Shown here in pieces: positions 1-7,803 of a stretch of 15,145 bases of DNA. Positions within the stretch are counted from its first letter, which is position 1; every line of letters starts with the position of its first letter. The notes under the pieces were generated by a model. It ran no database searches and was not told where the DNA came from. It saw only the letters and a program-made list of their open reading frames with translations. A program made the translations under genes and the position numbers. This stretch comes from CAZMVU01 sp964569295 (lineage in GTDB: Bacteria; Hydrogenedentota; Hydrogenedentia; Hydrogenedentales; JAGMZX01): positions 1 to 15,145 of the forward strand of contig CAZMVU010000114.1 in the NCBI GenBank assembly GCA_964569295.1, in the 5' to 3' direction.

Positions 1-54
1 GACAGTCCCCTTTTTGCTTCACTTTTTCACCAACAGCGTGGTAGTACAAAAACT

Positions 55-74
55 GCACCCAAAGATTTGGGCAG
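55..74 (-). terminator. possible ruvC terminator
   Basis: Reading the minus strand after the ruvC stop, CCCAAA and TTTGGG form a short inverted repeat (58-71). After a 5-base gap comes a run of five T. The stem is short and the T-run is offset, so this is a plausible but weak intrinsic terminator. Confidence 0.4.
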
Positions 75-84
75 GAAGTCCAAA

Positions 85-567
85 CTATTCCGGCGCCCGA
101 TGCCCGGCATGTACCTGGCAAATGGCGAGGCCGAGGGCGTCGGCGGCGTCGTCAGGGCGGGGTATATCGGTGAGGTTGAGGAGCACCTTGATCATCTGCT
201 GGACCTGGCGCTTGTCGGCCTTGCCATAGCCGGTGATGGCGGTTTTCGCCTGGGCGGGGGTGAACTCGCTGATGGGCAGGCCGGCCTGGGCGGCGGCGAG
301 TGCGAGAACGCCGCGTGCCTGCGCCACGGCGATGCCGGTGGTCACGTTCTGCTTGAAGTAGATCTTTTCGATGGCCACGGCATCGGGCCGGTATTCGCCG
401 AGAAGGTGGACAGCGCCGTTGTAGATGGTTTCGAGGCGCTGGGCGAAGTGGGTGTTGGCGGGCGTGTCGATGGCGCCGTGGGCGATGTACCGCAGGCGGT
501 TGCCCTGGCCCTCGACGACGCCGTAGCCCGTGGTGGCGGTACCGGGATCGAGGCCAAGCACACGCAT
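85..567 (-). CDS. ruvC: Holliday junction resolvase RuvC
   Basis: This 160-residue protein is the crossover junction endonuclease that cuts Holliday junctions symmetrically, working with the RuvAB branch-migration motor in homologous recombination and repair. The start reads MRVLGLDPGTATTGYGVVE, the classic RuvC N-terminus with catalytic Asp7. The other acidic residues of the RNase H-like active site are visible: Glu67 in AIEKIYF, and Asp140 and Asp143 in the DDAADALG motif. The length is normal for the family. The ATG at 567 gives the canonical N-terminus and has an AAAGG about 8 bases upstream. ruvA and ruvB are not next to it in this window. A small ORF with a strong Shine-Dalgarno sequence ends directly against this start codon and may be translationally coupled. 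Identification is secure. Confidence 0.97.
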   Translation of the reverse strand: MRVLGLDPGTATTGYGVVEGQGNRLRYIAHGAIDTPANTHFAQRLETIYNGAVHLLGEYRPDAVAIEKIYFKQNVTTGIAVAQARGVLALAAAQAGLPISEFTPAQAKTAITGYGKADKRQVQQMIKVLLNLTDIPRPDDAADALGLAICQVHAGHRAPE

Positions 568-732
568 CTAACCAACCTTTCGGCAGCATGCGCCCGGCAG
601 CCGGTCAAGGCTGCATATACGGATTGCCGGGGGAGCGCTGTGTTGACGCGCCGGCAAGCGCTCACCCCGGACACGCACGCGCGATACTTGATGCATCATG
701 AAGTCCGGGCACGGCCATTTTCGAAGTGGCAT
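568..732 (-). CDS. possible small ORF abutting ruvC
   Basis: A 54-codon ORF begins at an ATG at 732, preceded at 8 bases by the perfect Shine-Dalgarno AGGAGGTG (741-748). It ends in TAG immediately before the ruvC ATG, with no base between them. The product starts MPLRKWPCPDFMMHQ, is rich in Arg and Pro, has five Cys and matches nothing I recognise. Third-position GC is only about 63 percent by hand count, so it may not be a conserved protein. It could be a leader peptide that couples ribosomes to ruvC, or the Shine-Dalgarno match could be chance. An imperfect hairpin (705-739) would enclose its start codon in the RNA. Confidence 0.35.
   Translation of the reverse strand: MPLRKWPCPDFMMHQVSRVRVRGERLPARQHSAPPAIRICSLDRLPGACCRKVG
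689..698. promoter_or_regulatory. 10-bp perfect palindrome upstream of ruvC
   Basis: TGATGCATCA is a perfect dyad in the 267-base gap between ruvC and the lipoprotein gene. It could be an operator half or chance. It is not a recognisable LexA box. Confidence 0.2.
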
Positions 733-739
733 GGCCCGG
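705..739 (-). promoter_or_regulatory. hairpin over the small-ORF start upstream of ruvC
   Basis: CCGGGC (705-710) pairs with GCCCGG (734-739). Inside, after a 3x3 internal loop, GGCCA pairs with TGGC. On the minus-strand RNA the small-ORF ATG (730-732) lies inside this structure, right after its strong Shine-Dalgarno sequence, so it could limit initiation. Confidence 0.3.
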
Positions 740-834
740 TCACCTCCTGCCTGTGGCCGCCGCATACCGGCCACCCGCTGGGGCGGATACGTGCCCTGCC
801 TGCACCCGCTTGCCGCGCTGAAATGCACTTTCCG

Positions 835-3456
835 CTAGAAATCGAACTCACTGGCAGCGGGGCGTTGGGCGCGCATGTAGATCGAGTTGGCGGCTTCGAA
901 GTTGAGGTTCGAGAGAAGCACGACCACCCGGCCTGCGCTGTCCGCCGCGTCGTTGTCATCTTGCTTGGCGCCTTGTTCTTCCGTGTCCACATCGCCGCAG
1001 TCGAAGGCGTTGTTGCCATTGGTATCGAGCTCGCGGAATTTGTCCTCGCCGATGAAGGGGGCGAGTTCTTCTTCTTCCAGGTAGCCATTTCGGTTAGCGT
1101 CGTAGGTACCCAACACACGCAGATCGATGCTGTTTGCCAGATCAAGCATTTCGTCGCGGGACAATTCGCCGTCGCCGTCGCCGTCCGCCGCATCGAATTC
1201 GGCGCTGCTCAGGTCTGGCACCAGTGTTTGCACCTCTTCCAACTGGAGGCCGCCGCTGTCGTCCTCATCGAGAACGGGGAAAAAGGCCGGCACGAACACC
1301 GCGGGATCATCGCGCGCGAACGGGCAGGGTGCGGGCACTTCGTTGAGCACGAGGGTTTCATCGCCCGGTGCCAACTCGACACCGTCCCGCCCTTCGGGGT
1401 AGGCCTTGACCGCCATGCTGTTCCCGAACTTGTCCGTGTGCCATTCGCTGGCATTGAAGGTGAACGAAAGGTTTTCCGTGCCGGGATCCACATCGACGAC
1501 CACGGCCCGGCTGCTGAAGGGCGGTATCCCGGCAAGCGCGGGATATTGGTTCGCCTGCACCACGAGATCCGTGGCATCGGCGACGAACCGGGTTTCTACA
1601 ATCGCATCCTGCCGGAACAGATCCTCCTGCAGGAGGAAGGAGTCGCGCAGGTTGTCGCTGGCGCGCAACACGGGACCGCGCTGTTCGACGGCGCGTTCGC
1701 GGGCGAACTGCCAGTAGAGTTCGCCGAGGGCAAGCCCGAAGTAGTCCTCGAGGGTTTCGTGGATAGCCTCGCGCATGTTGTCCGTGGCGTCCTCGAAATC
1801 CTGGAAAGTCTGGAAGCCGGCGCTGGATTCCCGCACCCGTTCGAGCAGGCCCGGCGCCGCCGCATCATCGGCAAACAACATATCCAGCAGGTCCACCTCG
1901 AAGTTGTTATCAAGGAAGAACAGGAAATCCTGGGTGGCGGCCGCGTAGCCGGCGGTGGCGGGAGTGAACGCGGTAAACAAGGGATCGGTGACGGTGGCGA
2001 TTTCGTGCGGTCCGAAGCTGCGCGCCGTGAACAGGCCGGCGGCGCGCTGGCCGAGATAGGCGCCGCCGCCCTGGCGCAATGCGCTGAAGTAGGGCACATC
2101 CTTCTCGTCGGCAGGCGCATTGTCCGCGGTGACGGGCGGCAGCGCATAGCTGGCAAGGGCGGCGTCATAGAGCGCCTGGGCGAAGGCCATGTCGAAGTCG
2201 TATTCCTGGCTGAGGTCCGGGTTGTCCTGGGCGCGCTCGGCATTGTGAATGGATACATTCACGAGCTGCGCCGGGTCGATAGCCACCTGCCCGAAGATCG
2301 CGGTCTGGGCCACGAGATCGCGGAAATCCGCGAAGTCCTTGTTGTAAAGGGAAACGAAGTTGTAGAACACCACAGGGTAGGCACCGTCTTCATCCTGAAC
2401 GAGGGCGGGGCTGCGCAGGCCGCGCGCCTCGTAATTCGGGGCGAAGCGGCCAATGGATGCGGCGATGTACGTGCGGGTGCGGCTCATTTCGAGCGGCGTG
2501 AATGACGTGGCCTCGTAGGCACTGGGCGACTCGATAGAACCGAGGCGCACGGCGGTCAACTGTTCCAGCAGGAGCGGACTGAGATAGAGGCTCCAGTCCC
2601 GCCCCCAATCTGCCTCGACGGCGTCCTTGCGGTCGGCCACCTGTACGGCCACACGTTCGACGTCCGGCCGGTAGACCACCCCGTAAGTGGCGCGGGGCGG
2701 CAGCCCGGTCACGGGCACACGCAAGTGTTTGTCTTCCACGCTGCCGAAAATGGGAATGCGCACGCCGCCTTCAAGCCGCGCCACCAAGTGGATGTGGTCG
2801 CTGTTGCGGTCGGCTTCGGGCACGGCATCGTAGTCGATGGGCGTCTCGATGATGGCGGGCACGGGGGCGCCGGTATCGTCATCGACGGCAAAGAAGTGGG
2901 TGAGCGGGCTTGCGTGCGCAATGGTGAAGGCGCGCGAGATCACCTGGGTGTCTTCGGGAAAGATGGACGAGAACGCATCTTCCTCGAAGATAATGCCCAC
3001 CGACGTCTCCTGTTCGAGGGCGTTGGGCGGCACGGTAAGCTGCGCGCCGCCAATGGCTACCGATCCGCCATCAGGCCCGATAAAGGCGAAATCACTCCGC
3101 GCATTGACCGTGATCATATTCTTGCGGGTGCGTGTGTCGTGCCCTTCGGCCGTCTCGACGGTCAGACTTACCGTGTAGGTTCCCGGCTGGCTATAGGTAT
3201 GGACCGGGTTGGGCGACCGGCTGATGCCGCCGTCCCCGAAGTCCCACAACCACACGCGGATAGGCGAGGTGCCGGGCTGCGACGCATCGTGGAATTCCAC
3301 CGTGAGCGGCACGAGCCCCTTTTGCACGCTAGTCGTGAAATTGGCCTCGGGCGCCCGGGGATTCCCGTAATCGGGACAACCCGTCAATCCGGCGAGGATG
3401 AGTACAAGCGCCAGGGCCAGCGCGGCGATCCGGCGGGGGTATGTGAAGCGAGCCAT
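835..3456 (-). CDS. large lipoprotein with PKD, ZU5-like and EF-hand motifs
   Basis: This is an 873-residue predicted surface or periplasmic lipoprotein. The ATG at 3456 was chosen over upstream codons because it opens a clean lipoprotein signal: MARFTYPRR, a hydrophobic core, then the lipobox LTGC with Cys27. A GGAAGGA lies 10 bases upstream of it. Residues about 36-118 form a PKD domain with the hallmark WDFGDGG (71-77) and HTY..PGTYTVSLTV. Residues about 122-230 resemble a ZU5 domain (GPDGGSVAIGG, then LTVPPNALEQET). The middle, about 230-700, is unassigned. The C-terminal part holds four 12-residue EF-hand-type loops: DEDDSGGLQLEE (730-741), DGDGDGELSRDE (758-769), DANRNGYLEEEE (786-797) and DTNGNNAFDCGD (811-822). 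These suggest calcium binding; the last loop is degenerate. Adhesion or carbohydrate binding is possible, but no enzymatic role is visible. Confidence 0.85.
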   Translation of the reverse strand: MARFTYPRRIAALALALVLILAGLTGCPDYGNPRAPEANFTTSVQKGLVPLTVEFHDASQPGTSPIRVWLWDFGDGGISRSPNPVHTYSQPGTYTVSLTVETAEGHDTRTRKNMITVNARSDFAFIGPDGGSVAIGGAQLTVPPNALEQETSVGIIFEEDAFSSIFPEDTQVISRAFTIAHASPLTHFFAVDDDTGAPVPAIIETPIDYDAVPEADRNSDHIHLVARLEGGVRIPIFGSVEDKHLRVPVTGLPPRATYGVVYRPDVERVAVQVADRKDAVEADWGRDWSLYLSPLLLEQLTAVRLGSIESPSAYEATSFTPLEMSRTRTYIAASIGRFAPNYEARGLRSPALVQDEDGAYPVVFYNFVSLYNKDFADFRDLVAQTAIFGQVAIDPAQLVNVSIHNAERAQDNPDLSQEYDFDMAFAQALYDAALASYALPPVTADNAPADEKDVPYFSALRQGGGAYLGQRAAGLFTARSFGPHEIATVTDPLFTAFTPATAGYAAATQDFLFFLDNNFEVDLLDMLFADDAAAPGLLERVRESSAGFQTFQDFEDATDNMREAIHETLEDYFGLALGELYWQFARERAVEQRGPVLRASDNLRDSFLLQEDLFRQDAIVETRFVADATDLVVQANQYPALAGIPPFSSRAVVVDVDPGTENLSFTFNASEWHTDKFGNSMAVKAYPEGRDGVELAPGDETLVLNEVPAPCPFARDDPAVFVPAFFPVLDEDDSGGLQLEEVQTLVPDLSSAEFDAADGDGDGELSRDEMLDLANSIDLRVLGTYDANRNGYLEEEELAPFIGEDKFRELDTNGNNAFDCGDVDTEEQGAKQDDNDAADSAGRVVVLLSNLNFEAANSIYMRAQRPAASEFDF

Positions 3457-3647
3457 GAGAATGTGGTCCTTCCCTGCTAAGAAAGACGGTTGCGCCGTGG
3501 TCGAAATTACCGCGCCGAACCGTGCTTCTTGTGTCATTGAGCACTCTCGATCCAACGTGTGCTGCCCGCGCGTTTCCGGGCGGCTGTCCGTAATGGTACA
3601 CGCGGCCCTGGTTGTACCGCAGGCAGTCGACACCCCAGTTCTTCTAA

Positions 3648-3676
3648 AGTCTGCGGGAATCGTGCAAAAAAGTCAA
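3648..3676 (-). promoter_or_regulatory. weak candidate promoter for the lipoprotein gene
   Basis: On the minus strand TTGACT (3671-3676) is followed after 17 bases by CAGACT (3648-3653). The -35 is good and the -10 poor. It would give an untranslated leader of about 185 bases before the ATG at 3456. The 289 bases from 3457 to 3745 otherwise show no convincing gene. Confidence 0.25.
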
Positions 3677-3745
3677 CTATATACCGGTGGCCTGCAAACA
3701 CAGGCGGGCGTTCCCCGAGGCGAAGCGCTTCGCCCCATTCCCGAA

Positions 3746-3952
3746 TCACAGACGGCCAGAATGGGCATGCCCCCGGCGCAGGTCGGTGCCGGCAAAGGCC
3801 GCTATGTACCCCTCGGCGCGCGCGAGCCGTTCCTGCTCGCGATCCCGGCGCACCTGATGCACACCGCAATGCGGGTCGCACACCATGCAGGTCCCCACGC
3901 ATTCCGTGCGCGCTGCGGCCCAATTGCTCCTTTGGGATTGTTCGTCAACCAT
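3746..3952 (-). CDS. small Cys-rich hypothetical protein
   Basis: A 68-residue ORF starts 6 bases after the stop of the isomerase gene on the same strand, as an operon partner would. The protein has four closely spaced cysteines, CVGTCMVCDPHC (18-29), spaced CX3CX2CX3C. The first three match the spacing of a radical-SAM cluster motif, but the chain is far too short for that fold, so a small zinc or iron-sulfur knuckle is more likely. Next comes a charged, probably helical stretch (RRDREQERLARAEGYIAAF). Third-position GC is about 73 percent by hand count, which looks coding. There is no clear Shine-Dalgarno sequence, so translation would depend on coupling. I do not recognise a family. It could be fortuitous. 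Confidence 0.4.
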   Translation of the reverse strand: MVDEQSQRSNWAAARTECVGTCMVCDPHCGVHQVRRDREQERLARAEGYIAAFAGTDLRRGHAHSGRL

Positions 3953-3958
3953 GCCGCT

Positions 3959-4894
3959 TTATACCTCGAAGTTGTCGACCTCTTGATACGCCTCGATCAC
4001 CGCGCGCTCGCCCTTACGGCCGGGTTTCGAGTTGCCGTGTTCCATGCCCACGATCCCCTGGTAGCCCTTGGCGTGCAGGTGCTTGAAGATGTTCTTGTAG
4101 TTGATCTCGCCGGTGGTCGGTTCTTTCCGGCCCGGGTTGTCCCCCAACTGAATATAGGCAATCTCTTCCCATGCCCGGTCGAGGTTCGGGATAAGGTTGC
4201 CCTCGGTAACCTGCTGGTGGTAGAGATCGTCGAGAATCTTGCACGACGGGCTGCCCACGGCGCGGCAAATCTGGTAGCCCTGGGGTATCTTTGTGAGAAA
4301 GAGCCCAGGGTGGTTCGCATACCAGTTGAGCGGTTCGAGGACCATGACGAGGCCGTGGGGTTCGCACATCTCGGCGCAGCGTTTCAGGTTGTCGATGACA
4401 TTCGCCGTCTGGTAGTCCCACTCGAGGCCGAGATCGATTCGGCCGGGGACCACCGTGCACCATTGGGCATTCACCCGCTTGGCCACCTCGATGGACTCCT
4501 CGATTTCACGCCGGATCATGCGGCGCACATCCGGGTCGGTAGAGGCGAAGGTGACCTTCTTGAAGTCGGCGCTCGCCACGAACACGCCCATGGTTATGCC
4601 GAGGCGTTCCATCGCCTTCGCAAGGCGTTCCTGTTCGGCTTTCGGGCGGCCTTTCATGCCGTTGTCTTCCCACGCCGTAAAGCCTTCATCCGCCGCGAAC
4701 TCGAGCTGGGCCACCAGGTCCTCGCCCGCGCTCTCCTCAAACATGCCGAAGTGCGGGGCGTACTTCAATTTGAAGCCGCCACGGCCCGCCGCCGCCTCAT
4801 CCGCCGGCTCCTGGGCCGAGGCGCGCGCGGCACCGAGGCCCGCCGCAGCCGCACCGGCTGTCATTCCTGCTGTGAGGAAGTCCCGTCGCTTCAT
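3959..4894 (-). CDS. Tat-exported hydroxypyruvate-isomerase-like TIM barrel protein
   Basis: This 311-residue protein belongs to the xylose isomerase-like TIM barrel superfamily and is closest in motifs to hydroxypyruvate isomerase (Hyi). The ATG at 4894 follows AGGAGGG by 5 bases and opens a twin-arginine signal: MKRRDFLTAG, an Ala/Gly-rich core, and a likely cleavage site after ARASA near residue 27. The Hyi-like signatures are LEPLN (186-190, Glu187), ILDDLYHQQ (220-228), IQLGDNPGRKEPTTGEINY (248-266) and GMEHG (283-287, Glu285). These carry the acidic and His residues that bind the divalent metal in the family. Export by Tat is unusual for classical cytosolic Hyi but common for isomerase-like proteins in Planctomycetota-type genomes. 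The substrate is probably a sugar or small hydroxy-ketone, but it cannot be told from sequence. Confidence 0.88.
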   Translation of the reverse strand: MKRRDFLTAGMTAGAAAAGLGAARASAQEPADEAAAGRGGFKLKYAPHFGMFEESAGEDLVAQLEFAADEGFTAWEDNGMKGRPKAEQERLAKAMERLGITMGVFVASADFKKVTFASTDPDVRRMIRREIEESIEVAKRVNAQWCTVVPGRIDLGLEWDYQTANVIDNLKRCAEMCEPHGLVMVLEPLNWYANHPGLFLTKIPQGYQICRAVGSPSCKILDDLYHQQVTEGNLIPNLDRAWEEIAYIQLGDNPGRKEPTTGEINYKNIFKHLHAKGYQGIVGMEHGNSKPGRKGERAVIEAYQEVDNFEV

Positions 4895-4980
4895 GGTTTC
4901 CCTCCTGGTTTTGGGCATCCAGCGTTTGTATGAGCGTATTGTGGCGCAATGGAGAAGTAAAAGTCGAGTGGGGGAGGGGC

Positions 4981-5099
4981 CGCCAGGAAAACCTGGCGCG
5001 CATATCGGCGTGTCACTCTGGTTTCCTGCCTGGGCGGGAATGCCGTTGCTGGGGGGTGGCGCACACCCGCGCGTTCTTCGCAGGGAAGCGGGGCTTCCC
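4981..5099. repeat. cluster of three short inverted repeats
   Basis: The gap between the DUF72 gene and the isomerase gene holds three hairpins in a row: CGCCAGG/CCTGGCG around AAAA (4981-4998), the imperfect TTCCTGCC/GGCGGGAA around TGG (near 5022-5040), and GGGAAGC/GCTTCCC around GGG (5083-5099). The middle one resembles the dispersed extragenic palindromes found in many genomes. The cluster could be a REP-like repeat. The first hairpin could also act as a terminator for the DUF72 gene, though no T-run follows closely. Confidence 0.45.
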
Positions 5100-5162
5100 A
5101 CTTCGCCTGCGATCCGCCGTTTGCCATGCGAATCTACCACCCGTGGGTTCGATTCTTGTTTG

Positions 5163-6041
5163 CTACTCCGGTGTCCCCACATCGAGCAGCACAGGGTAGT
5201 GTTCGGCCAGGTGCTGGGGGAAGCGGGTATTTTCGTGGAAGAGAGCGGCACGCAGTTGTAACGCATTGACCACGGCCTGGCCGCGGTAGTGGTTGTTGGT
5301 GACGACGAACAAGCGGCGCACACGGGGCCGCATGTTGTTTATCCGTTCGCGCCAGGGGGCGAGTTCTTCGGGCGTGTACAGGTAATTATAGCGTTCATCG
5401 CGGTTGGCGTTTTCGTCGAACCAGGCGGCCTTGTTGCGGCCGTGCAGGCGGATGTAGCCGAGCGGGGCGGTGGTGTATTGGGCCGGGCCGAGCGAGTTGT
5501 CGAAGATCGGCTGGTCAATGTTGCAAAAGGCGATGGCGCGCGCGGCGAATTCGTCGTGTACCTCCGGCCGGTCCCAGGAATCGTGCCGGAACTCGACCAC
5601 CAGCGGGAAATCCTGAAAGGCGTCGGCCACGCGCGCGAGCCATTGGCGGTTCTCCGGCGTGCGCCGGAAGCGCCACGGAAACTGCACCAATAGGCCTGCG
5701 AGCCGGCCCGCTTCGGTGAGCGGCGCCAATCCGTCGATGTACGCGCGGCGCACGGCCTCACCGGGGAATGCGCCGCGCTCGTGGGTGTACATCCGCCCGA
5801 GTTTCGCGGTGAAGAGGAAGCGCGGCGTCTCGAGGACCTTCGCGGCCCAGGAAGCGCAGTAACGTGCCACGGGCTCCCGGTAGTAGGTGCTGTTGATTTC
5901 GACCATATCCACGTAGCGCTTGAGCACATCGAGCGGGTGCATCCCGCGTGGCATACGCGGCGGGTACACAATCCCTTTCCAGTCCTCGTAGGACCACCCC
6001 GCCGGGCCTATGTATACATCCGCCTGGCTCGCATTCTGCAT
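5163..6041 (-). CDS. DUF72 (YecE-like) family protein
   Basis: This 292-residue protein is a full-length member of the DUF72/YecE family, a TIM-barrel-like family whose biochemical role is not established. The family motifs appear in order: IGPAGWSYEDWKGIVYP (11-27), VEINSTYY (47-54), FLFTAKL (75-81), LLVQFPWRF (117-125), VVEFRHDSW (148-156), YIRLHGRN (197-204) and TNNHYRGQAVVNALQL (248-263). The ATG at 6041 has GAGG about 8 bases upstream and a TATAAT about 20 bases upstream, which supports this start and implies a very short leader. There is no signal peptide, so it is probably cytosolic. It is transcribed toward the isomerase gene but separated from it by 268 bases containing hairpins, so it is probably a separate unit. 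Confidence 0.93.
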   Translation of the reverse strand: MQNASQADVYIGPAGWSYEDWKGIVYPPRMPRGMHPLDVLKRYVDMVEINSTYYREPVARYCASWAAKVLETPRFLFTAKLGRMYTHERGAFPGEAVRRAYIDGLAPLTEAGRLAGLLVQFPWRFRRTPENRQWLARVADAFQDFPLVVEFRHDSWDRPEVHDEFAARAIAFCNIDQPIFDNSLGPAQYTTAPLGYIRLHGRNKAAWFDENANRDERYNYLYTPEELAPWRERINNMRPRVRRLFVVTNNHYRGQAVVNALQLRAALFHENTRFPQHLAEHYPVLLDVGTPE

Positions 6042-6059
6042 AGCGCGATCCTCTGCCGC

Positions 6060-6088
6060 ATTATACCTGCTCGCCGTTCTGCACGGAA
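6060..6088 (-). promoter_or_regulatory. promoter of the DUF72 gene
   Basis: On the minus strand a perfect TATAAT (6060-6065) lies 17 bases from a weak -35, TTCCGT (6083-6088). Transcription would start near 6053, only about 12 bases before the ATG. The rest of 6089-6289 shows no gene. Confidence 0.5.
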
Positions 6089-6278
6089 TGCATGCGTGCT
6101 ATGCCCAACCCCGGCGGCGTTGCACCAAGGCCCAAAACCAACAGTGTCCAAGAGCACGGGGCGCATCGCGAGAGCGCAATCATCGAGAATCGGCCTGCCG
6201 GTGCGTTGGTCTGACAACTCACCGTGTCACTAGCGGCTATTCCCGAGTATGGCGGGATTGTCTTGGCAAGAGCGCCCC

Positions 6279-6318
6279 CAAAACATAACCGCCGCCCCGG
6301 GCTTTGCCAGGGGCGGCG
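6279..6318 (-). terminator. intrinsic terminator of ahcY
   Basis: CGCCGCCCC (6290-6298) pairs perfectly with GGGGCGGCG (6310-6318), and a further GGC/GCC pairs inside the loop. On the minus strand a T-rich GTTATGTTTT follows. It lies 27 bases past the ahcY stop codon. Confidence 0.85.
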
Positions 6319-6345
6319 TGCGGGATTCGGATGTGGGGCAGTCCG

Positions 6346-7803
6346 TTAGTAGCGGTAGTGCTCGGGCTTGTAGGGGCCTTCCTTGGGAACGCCGAGGTAG
6401 GCGGCCTGCTTGTCGTTGAGTACGTCGCACACGGCGTGGAGTTTGCCAAGGTGGAGCCGGGCGACCTCTTCATCAAGCACCTTGGGCAGGGTATAGACCT
6501 TGCCTGGCTCGTACTTCTCGGTCTCGGTATAGAAGGCTATCTGCGCCAGGGTCTGGTTCGAGAAGCTGTTTGACATCACGAACGAGGGATGGCCGGTGGC
6601 ACAGCCGAGGTTGACCAAACGCCCGCGGGCGAGCATGATGATCTCCTTGCCGTCCGGGAAGCGGAATTTGTCGACCTGCGGCTTGATGTTTTCCTCGGTG
6701 ATCTCGGGGTTGTCCTCGAGCCAGGCCATCTCGATCTCGGAATCGAAGTGGCCGATGTTGCACACAATGGCCTGATCTTTCATCTTGGTCATGTGCGCGC
6801 CGGTGATTACGTCGCAGCAGCCGGTCGTCGTCACGAAGATGTCGCCCTCGAGGACGGCATCGTCCATCTTCTTGACCTCATACCCTTCCATGGCAGCTTG
6901 CAGCGCGCATATGGGGTCGATCTCGGTGACGATGACGCGTGCGCCGAGCCCTTTCATGGCATCGGCGCAGCCCTTGCCCACGTCGCCATAGCCGGCAATG
7001 ACGACGACCTTGCCGGCTATCATGATGTCGGTGGCCCGTTTAATGCCGTCGGCAAGCGACTCGCGGCAGCCATACAGATTGTCGAACTTCGACTTGGTGA
7101 CCGAGTCGTTCACGTTCATGGCGCGCGTAAGGAGGCTGCCGTCCTTCATCATGTGATAAAGGCGGTGCACCCCCGTCGTGGTTTCCTCCGAGACGCCAAT
7201 CCAGCTCTTGGCGACCGTATGCCAACGGTTCGGGTCGATGGCGTGGACCATGTGCAGCAGGTTGTCCACGACCTCGACTTCCTTGTTATCGCGGCAGATG
7301 GCCGGGAGTTCGCCGGTCTTGTTGAAATGTTCCTCGAGGGCGTAGCCGCGGTGGACGAGCAGGGTGGCATCGCCCCCGTCGTCCACAATCAGGTTCATCT
7401 CCTTGCCATCGGGAAAACTGATCGCCTGATAGGTGCACCACCAGTATTCCTCGAGGGTCTCGCCTTTCCATGCAAACACCGGGATGCCCTGCTCGGCGAT
7501 CGCGGCGGCGGCGTGGTCCTGCGTGGAGAAGATGTTGCAGCTCGCCCAGCGCACATCGGCGCCCAGGGCCGCCAGTGTCTCGATGAGCACCGCCGTCTGA
7601 ATCGTCATGTGCAGGGAGCCCATCACACACGCGCCTTTGAGCGGTTGATCGGGGGCGTGTTTTTCGCGGATCGCCATCAGGCCGGGCATCTCTTTTTCGG
7701 CCATGATGATTTCTTTCCGGCCCCACTCGGCCAGGCTGAGATCGGCAACCTTATAGGGTATACTTGCATCGATCTTGGGAATGTCGTTCACAGCGACAGC
7801 CAT
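6346..7803 (-). CDS. ahcY: adenosylhomocysteinase
   Basis: This 485-residue S-adenosyl-L-homocysteine hydrolase reversibly splits SAH into adenosine and homocysteine. It relieves product inhibition of methyltransferases in the cytosolic methyl cycle. It is a homotetramer with tightly bound NAD. Visible features are MGSLHMTIQT (61-70, substrate His65), SCNIFSTQDHAAAAIA (88-103), EETTTG (206-211), NDSVTKSKFDN (232-242, with Lys237 and Asp241), the NAD-binding GYGDVGKG (271-278), and the C-terminal KPEHYRY (479-485), whose Lys and Tyr reach the NAD of the neighbouring subunit. It carries the extra segment around 155-195 seen in many bacterial enzymes. The ATG at 7803 follows AGAGGAG by 7 bases. 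A consensus promoter and a strong terminator make it a monocistronic unit. I see no SAH riboswitch, because the leader is only about 40 bases. Confidence 0.98.
   Translation of the reverse strand: MAVAVNDIPKIDASIPYKVADLSLAEWGRKEIIMAEKEMPGLMAIREKHAPDQPLKGACVMGSLHMTIQTAVLIETLAALGADVRWASCNIFSTQDHAAAAIAEQGIPVFAWKGETLEEYWWCTYQAISFPDGKEMNLIVDDGGDATLLVHRGYALEEHFNKTGELPAICRDNKEVEVVDNLLHMVHAIDPNRWHTVAKSWIGVSEETTTGVHRLYHMMKDGSLLTRAMNVNDSVTKSKFDNLYGCRESLADGIKRATDIMIAGKVVVIAGYGDVGKGCADAMKGLGARVIVTEIDPICALQAAMEGYEVKKMDDAVLEGDIFVTTTGCCDVITGAHMTKMKDQAIVCNIGHFDSEIEMAWLEDNPEITEENIKPQVDKFRFPDGKEIIMLARGRLVNLGCATGHPSFVMSNSFSNQTLAQIAFYTETEKYEPGKVYTLPKVLDEEVARLHLGKLHAVCDVLNDKQAAYLGVPKEGPYKPEHYRY

Noticed and set aside
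67..2505. Very long plus-strand open frame opposite ruvC and the lipoprotein
   Set aside because: It runs antisense through two clearly real genes and has a low-complexity Gly/Val/Glu composition typical of the mirror frame of GC-rich coding DNA.
3870..3899. Radical-SAM enzyme suggested by CX3CX2C in the small ORF
   Set aside because: The ORF is 68 residues and lacks the barrel and other motifs. I saw no continuation in another frame.
3534..3923. 129-codon minus-strand frame starting at a TTG
   Set aside because: It overlaps the Cys-rich ORF in another frame and extends across AT-rich, promoter-like DNA. The apparent AAAGGAG is only 3 bases from the TTG.
3398..4933. Plus-strand open frame of about 500 codons opposite the isomerase
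   Set aside because: It mirrors the isomerase codons and matches no family. The minus-strand gene has a ribosome binding site, a Tat signal and family motifs.
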